Assembly: GCA_018058095.1 (NCBI GenBank)
Contig: JAGPCO010000067.1
Location: 1-41,865 of the forward strand
Direction: 5' to 3'
Origin: Kofleriaceae bacterium
Lineage (GTDB): Bacteria; Myxococcota_A; Polyangia; Haliangiales; Haliangiaceae
Length of the DNA stretch: 41,865 nt
Positions 29,085-41,753 of the stretch are shown here, piece by piece (the stretch's first letter is position 1; every line of letters begins with the position of its first letter). The notes beneath the pieces are model-generated. The model made no database searches and had not been told where the DNA came from. It worked only from the letters and a program-made list of their open reading frames with translations. The position numbers and the translations under genes were made by a program.

Positions 29085-30452
29085 ATGCGCCGCGCCCTCA
29101 CCTGGACCTCCGCCGCCGTCGTCGCCTGCCTGGTGCTGGCCGCGGCCGGCCCGCGCCTGGCCCACGGCAACGGCCGGCGCCCGGGCACGGTCAAGCTGCA
29201 CTTCCGGCCCGGCGACGAGCGCGACATCATGCTGGCCGCGACCATCGGCGCGCTGCGCTCGACCGACGGCGGGGCGAGCTGGCGCTGGTACTGTGAGGCG
29301 GCGGTCGGCTACGGCGGCAAGTACGACCCCGACTACGCCTTCAACGCCGCCGGCGCGATCTTCGCGACCACGTTCGACGGCCTCACCGTCAACCGCGACG
29401 GCTGCCGCTTCGTGCCGACCTCGCTCGGCGACACCTTCGTGTCGCAGGTGACGGTGTCGCCCAACGGCGACGTGCTGGCGGCGACGGCCGACGCCGGCAA
29501 CCTGTCGGCCATGCCGCCCGAGCCGCCCGACAGCCGCCTGTATCGCAGCAGCGACGACGGGGTGACCTTCACCGAGCTGGCCAACCCGGGCATGCCGCAG
29601 GATTGGTGGGAGAGCCTCGAGGTCGCGCCATCCGATCCGCAGCGGCTGTACCTGACCGGGTACCGCTTCATCGCCGCCGGGCCCAAGGTGGTCTTGCTGT
29701 TCCGCAGCGTCGACGGCGGGTCGACCTTCACGGCGCTGCCGATCTCCGACTTCGCGCTGACCGCGCTGTCGGACGTGTCCATCGTCGCCATCGCCCCGGA
29801 CGATCCCGACCTGGTGCTGGCCCGGGTCAGCTTCTGGCAGGAGGACACCGTCGGTGACGCGCTGTACCGCTCGACCGACGGCGGCCTGAGCTGGACCAAG
29901 GTGCTCGAGCTGGCCGACCTCATCACCGGGGTGGTGGTGCGGCGCGCCGGCGGCGAGGTGCTGGTCGCCACCCGCGGCACCGGCTGGCATCGCTCGACCA
30001 ACCGCGGCCAGACCTTCACCGCCGGGCCGGCCGGGCCACCGGCGCAGTGCCTGAGCGAGCTATCGACCGGCGAGCTGTGGGTGTGCTCCAACAACTACCC
30101 CGACGACTTCATGGCCATCGGCAAGGGCACCGACGGCGTGAGCTGGACCCGGGTGATGCAGCTCGAGGACCTGCTCGGGCCGGTCCGGTGCGAGGACGGC
30201 ACCGTGCAGAAGGACGAGTGCGAGGACCAGCTGTGGTGTGGCCTCGATCGCCAGCTCGGCATCGCCGGCACCGAGATCGACTGCGTCACGCCCGACGCCG
30301 GCGGCCCGGCGCCGCCCGACGCCCGCGGTCCCGCGCCCAAGGACCCGACCTGCTGCGGCGCGGGCACCACCCCGGGTGGGGTCGGCCTGCTGGTGACCGC
30401 GGTCGCGCTCGTGCTGGGGCGGCGCCGCCCCGGCCGCCCGCGGCGACGCTGA
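29085..30452 (+). CDS. BNR/Asp-box repeat surface protein with MYXO-CTERM-like tail
   Basis: A 455-residue exported protein. A signal peptide ends near residue 28. The body holds repeated Asp-box (BNR) turns, e.g. STDGGASWRW, SSDDGVTFTE, SVDGGSTFTA, STDGGLSWTK and STNRGQTFTA, which predict a sialidase/sortilin-type beta-propeller. No sialidase active-site arginine set is recognisable, so it may be a binding or structural propeller. The C-terminus reads CCGAGTT, a hydrophobic stretch VGLLVTAVALVL and an Arg-rich end. This is the Cys, helix, Arg layout of the MYXO-CTERM sorting signal, which leads to anchoring at the outer surface. It has its own TACCCT promoter element. Confidence 0.85.
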   Translation: MRRALTWTSAAVVACLVLAAAGPRLAHGNGRRPGTVKLHFRPGDERDIMLAATIGALRSTDGGASWRWYCEAAVGYGGKYDPDYAFNAAGAIFATTFDGLTVNRDGCRFVPTSLGDTFVSQVTVSPNGDVLAATADAGNLSAMPPEPPDSRLYRSSDDGVTFTELANPGMPQDWWESLEVAPSDPQRLYLTGYRFIAAGPKVVLLFRSVDGGSTFTALPISDFALTALSDVSIVAIAPDDPDLVLARVSFWQEDTVGDALYRSTDGGLSWTKVLELADLITGVVVRRAGGEVLVATRGTGWHRSTNRGQTFTAGPAGPPAQCLSELSTGELWVCSNNYPDDFMAIGKGTDGVSWTRVMQLEDLLGPVRCEDGTVQKDECEDQLWCGLDRQLGIAGTEIDCVTPDAGGPAPPDARGPAPKDPTCCGAGTTPGGVGLLVTAVALVLGRRRPGRPRRR

Positions 30453-30474
30453 CGAACGCGCCGGCAGCGTCAGC
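30448..30474. terminator. Inverted repeat between convergent genes
   Basis: GCTGACG (30448-30454) and CGTCAGC (30468-30474) can pair around a 13-nt loop; the shifted pair GACGCTG/CAGCGTC is also possible. The element spans both stop codons of the convergent genes and may act as a bidirectional terminator. There is no T-run. Confidence 0.35.
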
Positions 30475-31636
30475 GCGCCACGCCCTCGATGATCGAGGTG
30501 GTCGGCGCGCGCCAGACCCGCCCGAGCGCGAAGCCGGTGGCCTCCAGCAGGACCCGCAGCTGGCCCAGGCTGCGCTCGCGGCCGCCGCACACCACCATCA
30601 TGTGCAGATCGGACAGCACCGCCGGCGTCAGCTCGTTCGGCTCGACCATCGACTCGGCCAGCACGACGCGTGTGCCGGCGCTGGCCGCGGCCCGCACGGT
30701 GGTCAGGATGCGCCGGCAGTCGACGTCGTCCCAGTCGTGCAGGACGTGCTTGAGCAGGTAGGCGTCGGCCCCTGCCGGCACGGCGCGGAAGAAGTCGCCG
30801 GCCACCAGCTCGGCCCGCTCGCCCACCCCACGCGCGGCCAGGAGGCCCCGCGCCGACTCGATCACCCCGGCGCCATCGACCAGCATCCCGCGCAGATGCT
30901 GGTGTCGGACCAGCAGCTCGGACAAGAGCGTGCCGCGGCCGCCGCCGACGTCGCACACCAGGCCGACCTCGCGCCACGGGTAGCGGGTGGCGATACCCGG
31001 CGCGTCGGCGATGGTCAGGCCCATCATCAGCTGGGCGAAGGTCTCGCGCTCGTCGGGGTGAGCGTCGAAGTGAGCCCAGATGCCGGCGCCGTTGGCACGA
31101 TCGAACGGGACGTGGCCGGGTCCCTCGCCACGCAGCGCCAGGTCGAGCGCCTGGTAGGCCCGCAGGTTGGCGGCCGACGCGAAGTACGCCGCCCACTCGC
31201 GCTTGCGGCTGGGCCGGCCGGCCCGCAGCGCCTCGGCCAGCGGACCGTTGCGGAAGCGGCCGTCGCCGTCGAGGCGGAGGGCGCCGTGGTAGGCCGCCAC
31301 CCGCAGCACCCGGTGCAGCGGATCGGCGACCAGGCCGAGCGCGCCGGCCAGCTCGTCGGCGCGCTGCGGCCGCGTCGCCAGGTGATCGGGGATGTGGTAG
31401 CGCACCAGCACGCCGGCGACGACGGTGTCGACCACGCCGAAGCCGCGCAGCATGACCAGCAGGTCGGGTGGGCACAGCCGCTCGAACAGGGCGCGGCCGT
31501 GCCGGTACGCCGCGAAGGCCAGGCGCAGCAGCGGCGCCGGCGCCGGCGACGCCCACGGCCGCGGACCCAGGCCGACCTCGCCGGCCGGCAGCGGCGCGGC
31601 GGGCTGGCGGCCGGTGGCCGGGCCGGGCCCGGTCAT
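30470..31636 (-). CDS. SAM-dependent O-methyltransferase (Methyltransf_2 type)
   Basis: A 388-residue enzyme. The N-terminal ~40 residues are Pro/Ala-rich. A dimerisation/winged-helix part follows (about 50-170: [20 protein letters not shown] ... [10 protein letters not shown]). The Rossmann SAM domain has motif [13 protein letters not shown], then GDFF and [11 protein letters not shown] with the catalytic His in the position used by plant-type and acetylserotonin-like O-methyltransferases. Such enzymes methylate phenolic or other hydroxyl groups in natural-product pathways. The ATG overlaps the tyrA stop by 4 nt (31633-31636), so it is translated together with prephenate dehydrogenase, which hints at a tyrosine-derived substrate (inference). 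Confidence 0.88.
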   Translation of the reverse strand: MTGPGPATGRQPAAPLPAGEVGLGPRPWASPAPAPLLRLAFAAYRHGRALFERLCPPDLLVMLRGFGVVDTVVAGVLVRYHIPDHLATRPQRADELAGALGLVADPLHRVLRVAAYHGALRLDGDGRFRNGPLAEALRAGRPSRKREWAAYFASAANLRAYQALDLALRGEGPGHVPFDRANGAGIWAHFDAHPDERETFAQLMMGLTIADAPGIATRYPWREVGLVCDVGGGRGTLLSELLVRHQHLRGMLVDGAGVIESARGLLAARGVGERAELVAGDFFRAVPAGADAYLLKHVLHDWDDVDCRRILTTVRAAASAGTRVVLAESMVEPNELTPAVLSDLHMMVVCGGRERSLGQLRVLLEATGFALGRVWRAPTTSIIEGVAR

Positions 31637-32760
31637 GGCGCGCTCCGCTGGCCGAGGTAGGCGTGGCCGCGCGTCATCAGCGCGGCGAACCCGGCGCGGT
31701 CACCGGCCCGCACCAGCGAGCGCAGGCGCTCGACCGCATACAAGAGCGCGGTCAGCGACTCGGTGCCGTAGTCGTTGAGGCGCTGGATCTCGAAGTACAG
31801 GTCGGGGTTCTCGGCCGCGACCTTGCCGGCCACCCGCAGCTGGGCGTCGAACGTGGTCGACGACAGCGTGGCCAGCCGCGGCGCCGCCTCGCCCGACTCG
31901 GCCAGCGCGGTGAAGAACGCGATGTTGACCGCGTGCGACAGGCCGAGCACGTAGGCGATGAGGTGGTCGTGGTGCTCGAGGTCCATGTCGACCAGGGTGG
32001 CCATGGTCGGCGCGAACAACGCGCGCACCGCGGCGGTGGCGGCGGCGTCGCCGACGTCGACGAAGATGACGTGCCGGCCCGACAGCAGCTCGGTGTCGGG
32101 CCCGAACATCGGGTGGATCGAGGTGACCCGGCCGCCGGCCGCGGCCAGCGCGCGCAGCCCGGCCCGCAGCGGGCTCTTGAGCGAGCCGACGTCGAACACG
32201 ATGCCCGGCGGCGGCGCCGCCGCCAGCGCGGCGAGGATCTCGGCGGTGGCCGGCATCGGCGTGGCGATGGCGATCAGCTCGTGGTCGAGCGTGAGCGTGC
32301 GCCAGTCGGCGACGTGGCGGATGCCGCCGTCGACCTCGTCGACCTCACCCGGCGCCGGCGACGGATCGGCCACCTCGAGCGCGAAGCCCTGGGCCGACAG
32401 GAAGCGGACCAGCCAGCGGCCGAACTTGCCGCGCCCGCCGATGACCAGGACCCGGCGCCCGCCGCCGGTGCCGCCGGCGGCCAGGTAGTCGCGCTCCTGC
32501 ACGGTGAGCGAGCTCTTGATGAGCGCCAGCACCAGCTCCTCGCCCAGCTCGGGCGGCACGCCGAGCTCGGCCGCGGTGGCCCGAGCCCGCTCGATGACGT
32601 CGCGCTCCTGCCGGAAGTCGCGGGTCGGCAGCCTGGCCGCGCGCTTGGCCGCGCCGATGCGCTGGGCCAGCTGCTGCCGGCGCGCGGCCAGGCCGAGGAG
32701 GTCGCGGTCGAGCGCGGCCAGCTCGGCGCGCAGCTCGTCGAGGGGCGGGGGCGTGGCCAT
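31633..32760 (-). CDS. tyrA: Bifunctional chorismate mutase / prephenate dehydrogenase
   Basis: A 375-residue T-protein, close to the 373 residues of E. coli TyrA. Residues 1-90 form an AroQ-type chorismate mutase: [29 protein letters not shown] with the conserved Arg and Lys, then [13 protein letters not shown]. From about residue 100 comes prephenate dehydrogenase: the nucleotide loop [28 protein letters not shown], and the substrate-binding SIHPMFGP with its His. Together they convert chorismate through prephenate to 4-hydroxyphenylpyruvate for tyrosine. No ACT domain is present. The start is supported by TAGGAT 8 nt upstream. The gene is coupled by a 4-nt overlap to an O-methyltransferase. 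Confidence 0.94.
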   Translation of the reverse strand: MATPPPLDELRAELAALDRDLLGLAARRQQLAQRIGAAKRAARLPTRDFRQERDVIERARATAAELGVPPELGEELVLALIKSSLTVQERDYLAAGGTGGGRRVLVIGGRGKFGRWLVRFLSAQGFALEVADPSPAPGEVDEVDGGIRHVADWRTLTLDHELIAIATPMPATAEILAALAAAPPPGIVFDVGSLKSPLRAGLRALAAAGGRVTSIHPMFGPDTELLSGRHVIFVDVGDAAATAAVRALFAPTMATLVDMDLEHHDHLIAYVLGLSHAVNIAFFTALAESGEAAPRLATLSSTTFDAQLRVAGKVAAENPDLYFEIQRLNDYGTESLTALLYAVERLRSLVRAGDRAGFAALMTRGHAYLGQRSAP

Positions 32761-32768
32761 GGCCCGGC

Positions 32769-32774
32769 ATCCTA
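32769..32774 (-). promoter_or_regulatory. Leaderless-type -10 hexamer TAGGAT
   Basis: On the minus strand GGGTAGGAT ends 8 nt before the tyrA ATG at 32760. No Shine-Dalgarno lies in the gap. Confidence 0.5.
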
Positions 32775-32796
32775 CCCGCGTCGGCCCCGAAACGCC

Positions 32797-32828
32797 GACG
32801 GCCCGGCGGGCGAACCCACCGGGCCGTC
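32797..32828 (-). terminator. Strong hairpin terminator of the large lipoprotein gene
   Basis: A perfect 10-bp stem GACGGCCCGG/CCGGGCCGTC is extended inward by GGG/CCC after one mismatch and closed by a CGAA loop. It lies 48 nt past the stop of the 908-residue lipoprotein gene and before the tyrA promoter. A short T-run (GTTTC) follows on the minus strand. Confidence 0.65.
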
Positions 32829-32876
32829 AGGAAACCGACCGGGGTCGCACGCGGCGACCACCGGCGCGGTCGGGGT

Positions 32877-35603
32877 TCACATCGGGGTCAGCGTGCGCGA
32901 GGTGCCGGCCGTCGGCACCGCGGTGTTGAAGATGTACTGGTGGCCGAACACGCCGCCCAGGTTCTCCGCACCGACCGTGGCCGAGGTGGTGGTCGCGGTG
33001 TGATCCGCGCCGGTGCCGTAGATGAAGTCGATGACGCCGTTCATGTGCAGGCGAACCTGGAACAGCACGGTCGGGGTATCCAGGTAGAGGGCCCCATCCC
33101 ACTGCACGGTGACCATCGTCGCCTCTTCCTTCACGCACAGGGTGAGGCTGTCGTAGTCGTTCCACATCGGCGCGAGGATGCCGTTCGGCTCGGTCGCGCT
33201 CGGGATGGCGCCGTTGCTGAAGCAACCGAACGAGCAGGTCGGGTTGGCGATCGTGCCGTTGCCGAACTTGACGAAGCCGTTGGCGGCGATGATGAAGCGG
33301 TCGACCGCCTCGCCGAACAGCTGGAAGCTCCAGCCGGCCGGCAGGGTCCGGGCCGGGATGTACTCGTCATCGAAGGCGTTGCCCAGGTTGGTCGAGCCGG
33401 TGCCGGTGCAGGCGTCGACGATCGGCAGGGTGCCGGTGGTGGCGACGTACGGGCGCGGCGTCACGATGTTGATGGCGCCGGCGATGTTGGTCTGGGTCGT
33501 GGTCGAGCGGTTGGTCACCGTGAAGGCGACGAAGTCGTCCGGCGCGCTGCCGAACGCGGTGCTCAGGGTCTCGGCCACGCCGGCGCCGCCGGCGTTGACG
33601 GTCTGCGCCGCCGAGCCGTCGCGGGCCCGCCGCTCGACGCTGATGTCGACGGTGTTGTCCGACGGCGTCGCCGTGCCGCTGAAGAGGTTGCCGGCGGCGC
33701 TGCGGCCGAAGTAGCGCTGCACGCCACCCGCGGCCAGGTTGGTCGCGGTGAAGGTGCTGGCGCCGGCGGCCAGGGTGCCGAGGTTGGTGAAGGTCTCGTC
33801 ACCGATGTTCAGGTCGTAGGTCGCGCCGGCGCCGGGCGCCGCGGTCGAGCTGACCTTGACCAGGAAGTCACGGGTCTCGCCGGCGAGGATGCGGCTGGCC
33901 GGGACACCGGCGGTCGGGGCCTGGTTGGAGGTGAACACCACCGGGTAGTTGTTGTTGAGCCAGCCCGAGCCGGCCAGGTCGTAGGTCTCGATGCGGATGT
34001 TGCCCGCGCCCCAGTTGGCGCCAGCGGCGGCCAGTCGGGTCCAGATCGGGTTGGTCAGGTCGACGCTGTGGAAGCTGGCGCCCTGGGCCGACAGCGCCTG
34101 GGCGGTGACCGCGGTGCCGTAGGTCAGGGGGCCGATGGCCATGTCGGTCAGCGTGCTGGTCACGGTGTACATGCCGCCGGCCATGGTCGCGGCCGGGTTC
34201 TGCGTCACCAGGTAGTACCGGCCCGCGGTCGGGAAGCGGACGTACTGACCGGTGATCGCGGTCGTGCCAGCACCACCGAAGGTGTTGAACTGGGCGACGG
34301 TGTCGAACGCGCCGGCGGGGGTGAAGATGTCGCGGCCGACCACGACCATGTCGATCGCGGTGGTCGAGCTGACGCCAAAGTGCAGGATCTGACCGGCGCG
34401 GGCGACGTCGAAGTACAGGTAGTTGAGGTCGGCGTACGGAGCGGCCGGGTTGGTGCCGTTGTGCTCGGTCACCACCAGGGGGGTGCCAGCGGTCGGCAGG
34501 GCCTGGCCACCGATGTCGAAGAAGTCGAGGGTGTAGTCCTGCGGCTGGATCGCGTAGTTGTACTCCCAGTCGACGACGAAGCTGACGGTGTCACCGCTGT
34601 TGAGGCCGCCGGTGGTCGAGAAGGTGAGGCCGCCGTTGGGGATCACCGACTGCACCGGGGTGGTGTTGCGCAGCAGCACGTACGCCGGCGAGCCCGCCGC
34701 CGTCGCGGTGTTCATCGTCGCGTCGACGATGTCGCCGACGGCGTCGGCGGTGTAGCGCAGGACGCGGACGTTGCCCTGGTCGGCGCCGAGGGTCTGCGGC
34801 AGGGTCACGGTCTCGGCCGCCGGCAGGGCGACGCGCTTGACCGTGGTGTAGTAGCAGGTCTGGTCGGCGGTCGGGTCACCGGCCGCCTCGCCGAAGAACA
34901 GCTGGCGACCGTCGGCCATGATGAGGCCGTAGGTGCCGGCGGCCGGCAGGTAGACCTGGCGCTTGGCGGTGTCGCCGGTCAGGTTGAGGCCGAACCGCTG
35001 CCAGTTGTCGAGCAGGGGCGACAGGGCGCCGCCGCCGCTGACCATGACGTAGCCGGCGACCAGGCCGCCGACGCCGTCGGCGGTGATCTCGAGCACCATC
35101 GGCTCGGTCGCGGTGACCGTCCACACGTCGAGGTCGGCGTCGAGCGCGCCGTCGGCGTCCTCGTCGACCGGGCGCACGCAGCCGTGCAGGGTGGTCGAGG
35201 CGTCGAGCGCCGGGGCCGGAAACGAGCCGGCCGGCGTCGCGCCGCCCGGGCCGTTGGGCTCGGCCGCCTCGTCGAGGTCGGCGGTGAGCGCGTCGTCGTC
35301 GGCGACGCACTGGCCGTCGAGCAGCACGGTGCCCTCGGCGCAGGCGGTCGGGTCGAGCACGCAGCCACCCATGGCCGGGTCGTACACGGTGCCCTGCTCG
35401 CAGATCATCGAGCCATCGGGCACGCACTGCCCGTTCATGGCCACGGTGCCAGCGCCGCAGTTGGTGCCACCATCGCTGGTGCACACGCCGTCGACCAACG
35501 TGGTGCCGTCGCCGCAGGTGACGTCGCTGCGGTTGTCACCGCAGCCGACCTGCACGACAGCTCCCACACTCGCTAGAAAAAGTACGGTGCGGAGATTCCT
35601 CAT
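32877..35603 (-). CDS. Large Cys-repeat lipoprotein with beta-sandwich domains
   Basis: A 908-residue exported protein. Its lipoprotein-like signal ends VQVGC-GDN with Cys at residue 22 (position -3 is unusual). Four short Cys units follow: CGDGTTLVDGVC, CGAGTVAMNGQC, CEQGTVYDPAMGGC, CAEGTVLLDGQC. This stalk pattern is common in myxobacterial surface proteins. An acidic segment leads to about five beta-sandwich domains of 100-130 residues (PPC or Ig-like), each rich in Ala, Thr and Gly. The last ~170 residues include RFIIAANGFVKFGNG, IPSATEPNGILAPMWNDYD and MVTVQWDG, a module resembling NIDO-like surface domains. ATG 35603 is chosen since the upstream extension lacks signal features. The function is unknown; adhesion is a guess. 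Confidence 0.8.
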   Translation of the reverse strand: MRNLRTVLFLASVGAVVQVGCGDNRSDVTCGDGTTLVDGVCTSDGGTNCGAGTVAMNGQCVPDGSMICEQGTVYDPAMGGCVLDPTACAEGTVLLDGQCVADDDALTADLDEAAEPNGPGGATPAGSFPAPALDASTTLHGCVRPVDEDADGALDADLDVWTVTATEPMVLEITADGVGGLVAGYVMVSGGGALSPLLDNWQRFGLNLTGDTAKRQVYLPAAGTYGLIMADGRQLFFGEAAGDPTADQTCYYTTVKRVALPAAETVTLPQTLGADQGNVRVLRYTADAVGDIVDATMNTATAAGSPAYVLLRNTTPVQSVIPNGGLTFSTTGGLNSGDTVSFVVDWEYNYAIQPQDYTLDFFDIGGQALPTAGTPLVVTEHNGTNPAAPYADLNYLYFDVARAGQILHFGVSSTTAIDMVVVGRDIFTPAGAFDTVAQFNTFGGAGTTAITGQYVRFPTAGRYYLVTQNPAATMAGGMYTVTSTLTDMAIGPLTYGTAVTAQALSAQGASFHSVDLTNPIWTRLAAAGANWGAGNIRIETYDLAGSGWLNNNYPVVFTSNQAPTAGVPASRILAGETRDFLVKVSSTAAPGAGATYDLNIGDETFTNLGTLAAGASTFTATNLAAGGVQRYFGRSAAGNLFSGTATPSDNTVDISVERRARDGSAAQTVNAGGAGVAETLSTAFGSAPDDFVAFTVTNRSTTTQTNIAGAINIVTPRPYVATTGTLPIVDACTGTGSTNLGNAFDDEYIPARTLPAGWSFQLFGEAVDRFIIAANGFVKFGNGTIANPTCSFGCFSNGAIPSATEPNGILAPMWNDYDSLTLCVKEEATMVTVQWDGALYLDTPTVLFQVRLHMNGVIDFIYGTGADHTATTTSATVGAENLGGVFGHQYIFNTAVPTAGTSRTLTPM

Positions 35604-35739
35604 TGGCCGGACTATTGAGGACCGGCCCGCCCCGGTCAATCGAGCACACGAGTAAAACGCGGGCGAAGTGCTGGCAACGACTTCACTCCGGACCCGGGAT
35701 CTCGCTCTGGCAACCGCATGGATTGACAGAGGCTTTTCA

Positions 35740-35745
35740 TATACT
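35740..35745 (+). promoter_or_regulatory. -10 hexamer TATACT before the imuA leader ORF
   Basis: TATACT ends exactly 6 nt before an ATG at 35752, the same arrangement as the leaderless-type signals elsewhere in the window. A perfect TTGACA exists at 35723-35728, but the 11-nt spacing to TATACT is too short for a normal -35. Confidence 0.5.
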
Positions 35746-35759
35746 GAACATATGAGCAG
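35743..35759 (+). promoter_or_regulatory. LexA-box-like site
   Basis: On the minus strand this reads CTGCTCATATGTTCAGT. Against the Myxococcus xanthus LexA motif as I remember it (CTRHAMRYBYGTTCAGS) it matches 14 of 17 positions, including the full GTTCAG core. It overlaps the TATACT hexamer and the leader ATG, where a repressor would block transcription. The imuA-imuB-dnaE2 cassette downstream is LexA-controlled in many bacteria. Confidence 0.5.
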
Positions 35760-35799
35760 ATTCTACGACGCCGGCGCTGTCAGCGAGCCCGTGACATGA
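35752..35799 (+). CDS. Leader mini-ORF coupled to imuA
   Basis: A 15-residue reading frame, [15 protein letters not shown]. Its ATG is 6 nt after the TATACT hexamer, so it would be translated from a leaderless transcript. Its TGA overlaps the imuA ATG as ATGA (35796-35799) in a different frame. imuA itself has no convincing Shine-Dalgarno. The simplest reading is a minicistron that brings terminating ribosomes onto imuA. The peptide has no recognisable motif and may have no role of its own. Confidence 0.45.
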   Translation: MSRFYDAGAVSEPVT

Positions 35800-36620
35800 G
35801 CAACACCTCCCACCTCGATCGTTCCACCGGCGCGCTGGCGCGGGCGCTGGCGGCGGCGCACGGGCCACTCGGCGAGGGCGCCCGCCTGCACACGCTCGAT
35901 CACCTCGCGCTGGTGCGGGGCGGCGCCGCGGTCGACGCGGGGGCGGCGCCGCAGCTGGTCAGCGCGCAGCTGCGCGGCCGCCTGGTCGAGCTGTCGGCCC
36001 AGGGCGCGAGCGCGACCCTGACCGCGGCGGTCGGCCTGGTCGTGCAGTGCCAGCGCGACGGTGAGCCGGCGGCGTGGATCACCCGCGCCGACGCCGCGTT
36101 CTACCCGCCCGATCTGGCCGACAGCGGCGTCGACCTCGGCGCGCTGGTGGTGGTGCGGGTCGCCCCGTCGGAGCCGGCGCCGGGCCCAGGCCGCGCCGCC
36201 GCGCCGCTGGCGACCGGCCCGGCCGATCGCGCCGGCCGCGCCGCCGAGCAGCTGCTGCGCTCGGGCGGCTTCGGCCTCATCGTGCTCGACCTCGGCGAGC
36301 TCGACGAGCCCGGCGCCACCGTCGCCGGGGCGAGCGGGCGCGGGCGCGAGCGCGAGCGCGCGGCCGGGGTGCTCGGGCGGCTGGCCGGGCTGGCCAAGCA
36401 GCACGACACCATCGTCGCCGTGCTCACCACCAAGGGCGCCAGCGCACCTTCGCTCGGCTCGCTCATCTCGCTGCGGGCCGAGGCGCTGCGCGTCCACGAC
36501 GGCGGCCGCTTCGGCGTGCGCGCACACGCGCTCAAGGACAAGCAGCGCGGACCGGGCTGGGCCCACGTCGAGCCGGTGCGGCCGCCGGCCGGGCTGCGGC
36601 CGCGGCCGGGGAGCCGCTGA
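35796..36620 (+). CDS. imuA: ImuA, RecA-like accessory factor of translesion synthesis
   Basis: A 274-residue RecA-fold protein at the position of ImuA in the imuA-imuB-dnaE2 cassette. The strand [25 protein letters not shown] aligns with the region that carries Walker A in RecA, but the P-loop (GKT/S) is missing. The Walker B-like strand is [13 protein letters not shown], and a later strand reads [10 protein letters not shown]. The C-terminal tail is Pro/Arg-rich. In other bacteria ImuA helps the Y-family-like ImuB and DnaE2 copy past lesions, causing mutations. The identity rests mainly on gene order and weak fold similarity. The start is the ATG in the ATGA overlap with the leader mini-ORF; the stop overlaps the imuB start by one base. 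Confidence 0.8.
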   Translation: MSNTSHLDRSTGALARALAAAHGPLGEGARLHTLDHLALVRGGAAVDAGAAPQLVSAQLRGRLVELSAQGASATLTAAVGLVVQCQRDGEPAAWITRADAAFYPPDLADSGVDLGALVVVRVAPSEPAPGPGRAAAPLATGPADRAGRAAEQLLRSGGFGLIVLDLGELDEPGATVAGASGRGRERERAAGVLGRLAGLAKQHDTIVAVLTTKGASAPSLGSLISLRAEALRVHDGGRFGVRAHALKDKQRGPGWAHVEPVRPPAGLRPRPGSR

Positions 36621-38203
36621 TGCGGCTGGCCTGCGTCGATCTACCGGCGCTGCCCCTGCAGCTGGTGTGGCGGGATCAGCCCGACTGGCGCCGGGTGCCG
36701 GTGGTGGTCGTCGACGACGATCGCCCGACCGGCACCGTGCTGTGGGCGTGCGAGCGGGCGCGCGCGTCCCGGGTCCTGCCTGGCCAGCGCTACGCCCACG
36801 CCCTCGGCCTGTGCCCGGGGCTGCGCGCCCACCCGCTGGCCCCGGCCGCGCTGCGCGCCGCCAGCGAGGTGGTGCGGGCCGCGCTGCACCGGGTCGCGCC
36901 GCGGGTCGAGCGGGCCTGGCACGACGACCGGCCCGATCAGCCGACCGGCAGCTTCTGGCTCGACGGCGACGGCCTCGACCGGCTGTACCCGGACCGGCCC
37001 GAGCAGCCAGCGGGCACGTGCTGGGGCCGGGCCATCGCCACCACCATCGCCGAGCTCGGCCTGGTCGGCGCGGTGGTGGTCGGGCACTCGCGGTTCGCCA
37101 CCTTCGCGCTGGCCCGGGCCATGCGCGGCGGCGACAGCAGCGGCCAGGGCGGGCGCGGCGCCGATCGCCGGCTCGCGGTGTACGGCACCGACGCCGACGA
37201 GCGCGCCGCCGCGCGTGCGGTGCCGCTGGCCCGGCTCGAGCTGGCGCCCGAGCTGCGCGACGCGCTGGCCCGCCTCGGCGTGTTCACCCTCGGCCAGCTG
37301 GTCCAGCTACCAGGGGGCGGCATCCTCGAGCGCTGGGGCAAGGACGCGCACCAGCTGTACCAGCTCGCCGCCGGCGAGCGCTGGGATCCGCTGGTGCCCG
37401 AGCCGCCGCCGAGCAGCCCGGACGAGCGGGTCCTGCTCGACGACGAGGAGCACGCGGCCGAGGGCCTGATGTTCGCGCTCAAGCCGGCGCTCGATCGGCT
37501 GCTCGACCGGCTGGCCCGGCGCGGCCGCGCCGTCGCCGCGCTCCACCTCGAGCTGACCCTGCGCCGCTCGGTCCACGACGTGTACCGACGCAGCGACTGC
37601 ATCAAGCCAGCCAGCGCGACGCTCGACGGCCGCAGCCTGCTCCGCCTCATCCGCCTGCGCCTCGACGGCCAGCCGCCGGCGCACGGCGCGATCGCGCTGC
37701 GGGTGTGGGCCGACGACACCCCGGCCAGCGCCGAGCAGCTATCGCTGTTCGCGCAGCGACCGCGGCGCGACCTGCGCGCCGCCAGCGAGGCGGTGGCCCG
37801 GCTGCGGGCCGAGCTCGGCGACGCCGCGGTGGTGCGCGCGGTGCTGCGCGAGGGCCACCTGCCCGAGGCCCGGTTCGGCTGGGAGCCGATCGCCGCGGTG
37901 CCGGCGCCGCGCGCCGACGCCGGCCCCGGCGCCGACGAGCGGCCGCTGGTGCGCCGGCTGCTGGCCCGGCCGCGCCTCTTGCCGCCGCAGTCGCCCCACG
38001 TGCGCGACGATGGCTGGTTGCTGTCCGGGCTCGAGCACGGCGCGGTGGTGCGGCTCGACGGCCCGTACCTGGTGTCGGGCGGCTGGTGGGCGCACGAGCT
38101 GCACCGCGAGTACCACTTCGCCGAGACCCGCCGCGGCGATTGCCTGTGGGTGTTCTTCGACCGCGAGCGCCGGCGCTGGTTCCAGCACGGCGCGGTCGAG
38201 TAG
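36620..38203 (+). CDS. imuB: ImuB, Y-family polymerase-like subunit
   Basis: A 527-residue protein related to Y-family polymerases. The first strand [16 protein letters not shown] keeps one Asp (D7), but the catalytic S-x-D-E pair is not found; its place seems taken by [13 protein letters not shown]. As in other ImuB proteins, it is therefore probably non-catalytic. A helix-hairpin-helix-like thumb ([18 protein letters not shown]) and a little-finger region follow. The clamp-binding motif Q373-L-S-L-F377 is clear, which lets ImuB bring DnaE2 to the beta clamp. The C-terminal part ends in a strand-rich domain ([25 protein letters not shown] ... [17 protein letters not shown], split). ATG 36620 shares a base with the imuA stop (TGATG). 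Confidence 0.92.
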   Translation: MRLACVDLPALPLQLVWRDQPDWRRVPVVVVDDDRPTGTVLWACERARASRVLPGQRYAHALGLCPGLRAHPLAPAALRAASEVVRAALHRVAPRVERAWHDDRPDQPTGSFWLDGDGLDRLYPDRPEQPAGTCWGRAIATTIAELGLVGAVVVGHSRFATFALARAMRGGDSSGQGGRGADRRLAVYGTDADERAAARAVPLARLELAPELRDALARLGVFTLGQLVQLPGGGILERWGKDAHQLYQLAAGERWDPLVPEPPPSSPDERVLLDDEEHAAEGLMFALKPALDRLLDRLARRGRAVAALHLELTLRRSVHDVYRRSDCIKPASATLDGRSLLRLIRLRLDGQPPAHGAIALRVWADDTPASAEQLSLFAQRPRRDLRAASEAVARLRAELGDAAVVRAVLREGHLPEARFGWEPIAAVPAPRADAGPGADERPLVRRLLARPRLLPPQSPHVRDDGWLLSGLEHGAVVRLDGPYLVSGGWWAHELHREYHFAETRRGDCLWVFFDRERRRWFQHGAVE

Positions 38204-38238
38204 CGGCGCGATCGGCCGACGAGAATCGACGAGGACCG

Positions 38239-41694
<3,456 letters not shown>

Positions 41695-41708
41695 GCGGCT
41701 AGCCCTCT

Positions 41709-41740
41709 GTCCGCGGTCCGGATCCGAGGAGAACGCGGAC
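41709..41740 (+). other. Inverted repeat after dnaE2
   Basis: GTCCGCG (41709-41715) and CGCGGAC (41734-41740) can pair around an 18-nt loop. It may help to end the imuA-imuB-dnaE2 transcript, but there is no T-run. The loop contains GAGGAGAA, which could instead be a ribosome site for a reading frame starting at TTG 41742. Confidence 0.35.
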
Positions 41741-41753
41741 CTTGGCAACCCGT

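Noticed and set aside
32940..35576. An 878-codon open frame on the plus strand opposite the large lipoprotein
   Set aside because: The composition is that of a shadow frame, and the minus-strand product has a signal peptide and clear domains.
35723..35745. TTGACA and TATACT as a classical sigma-70 promoter for imuA
   Set aside because: The spacing is 11 nt, far short of the usual 16-18, so I treat TATACT as a stand-alone -10 signal.
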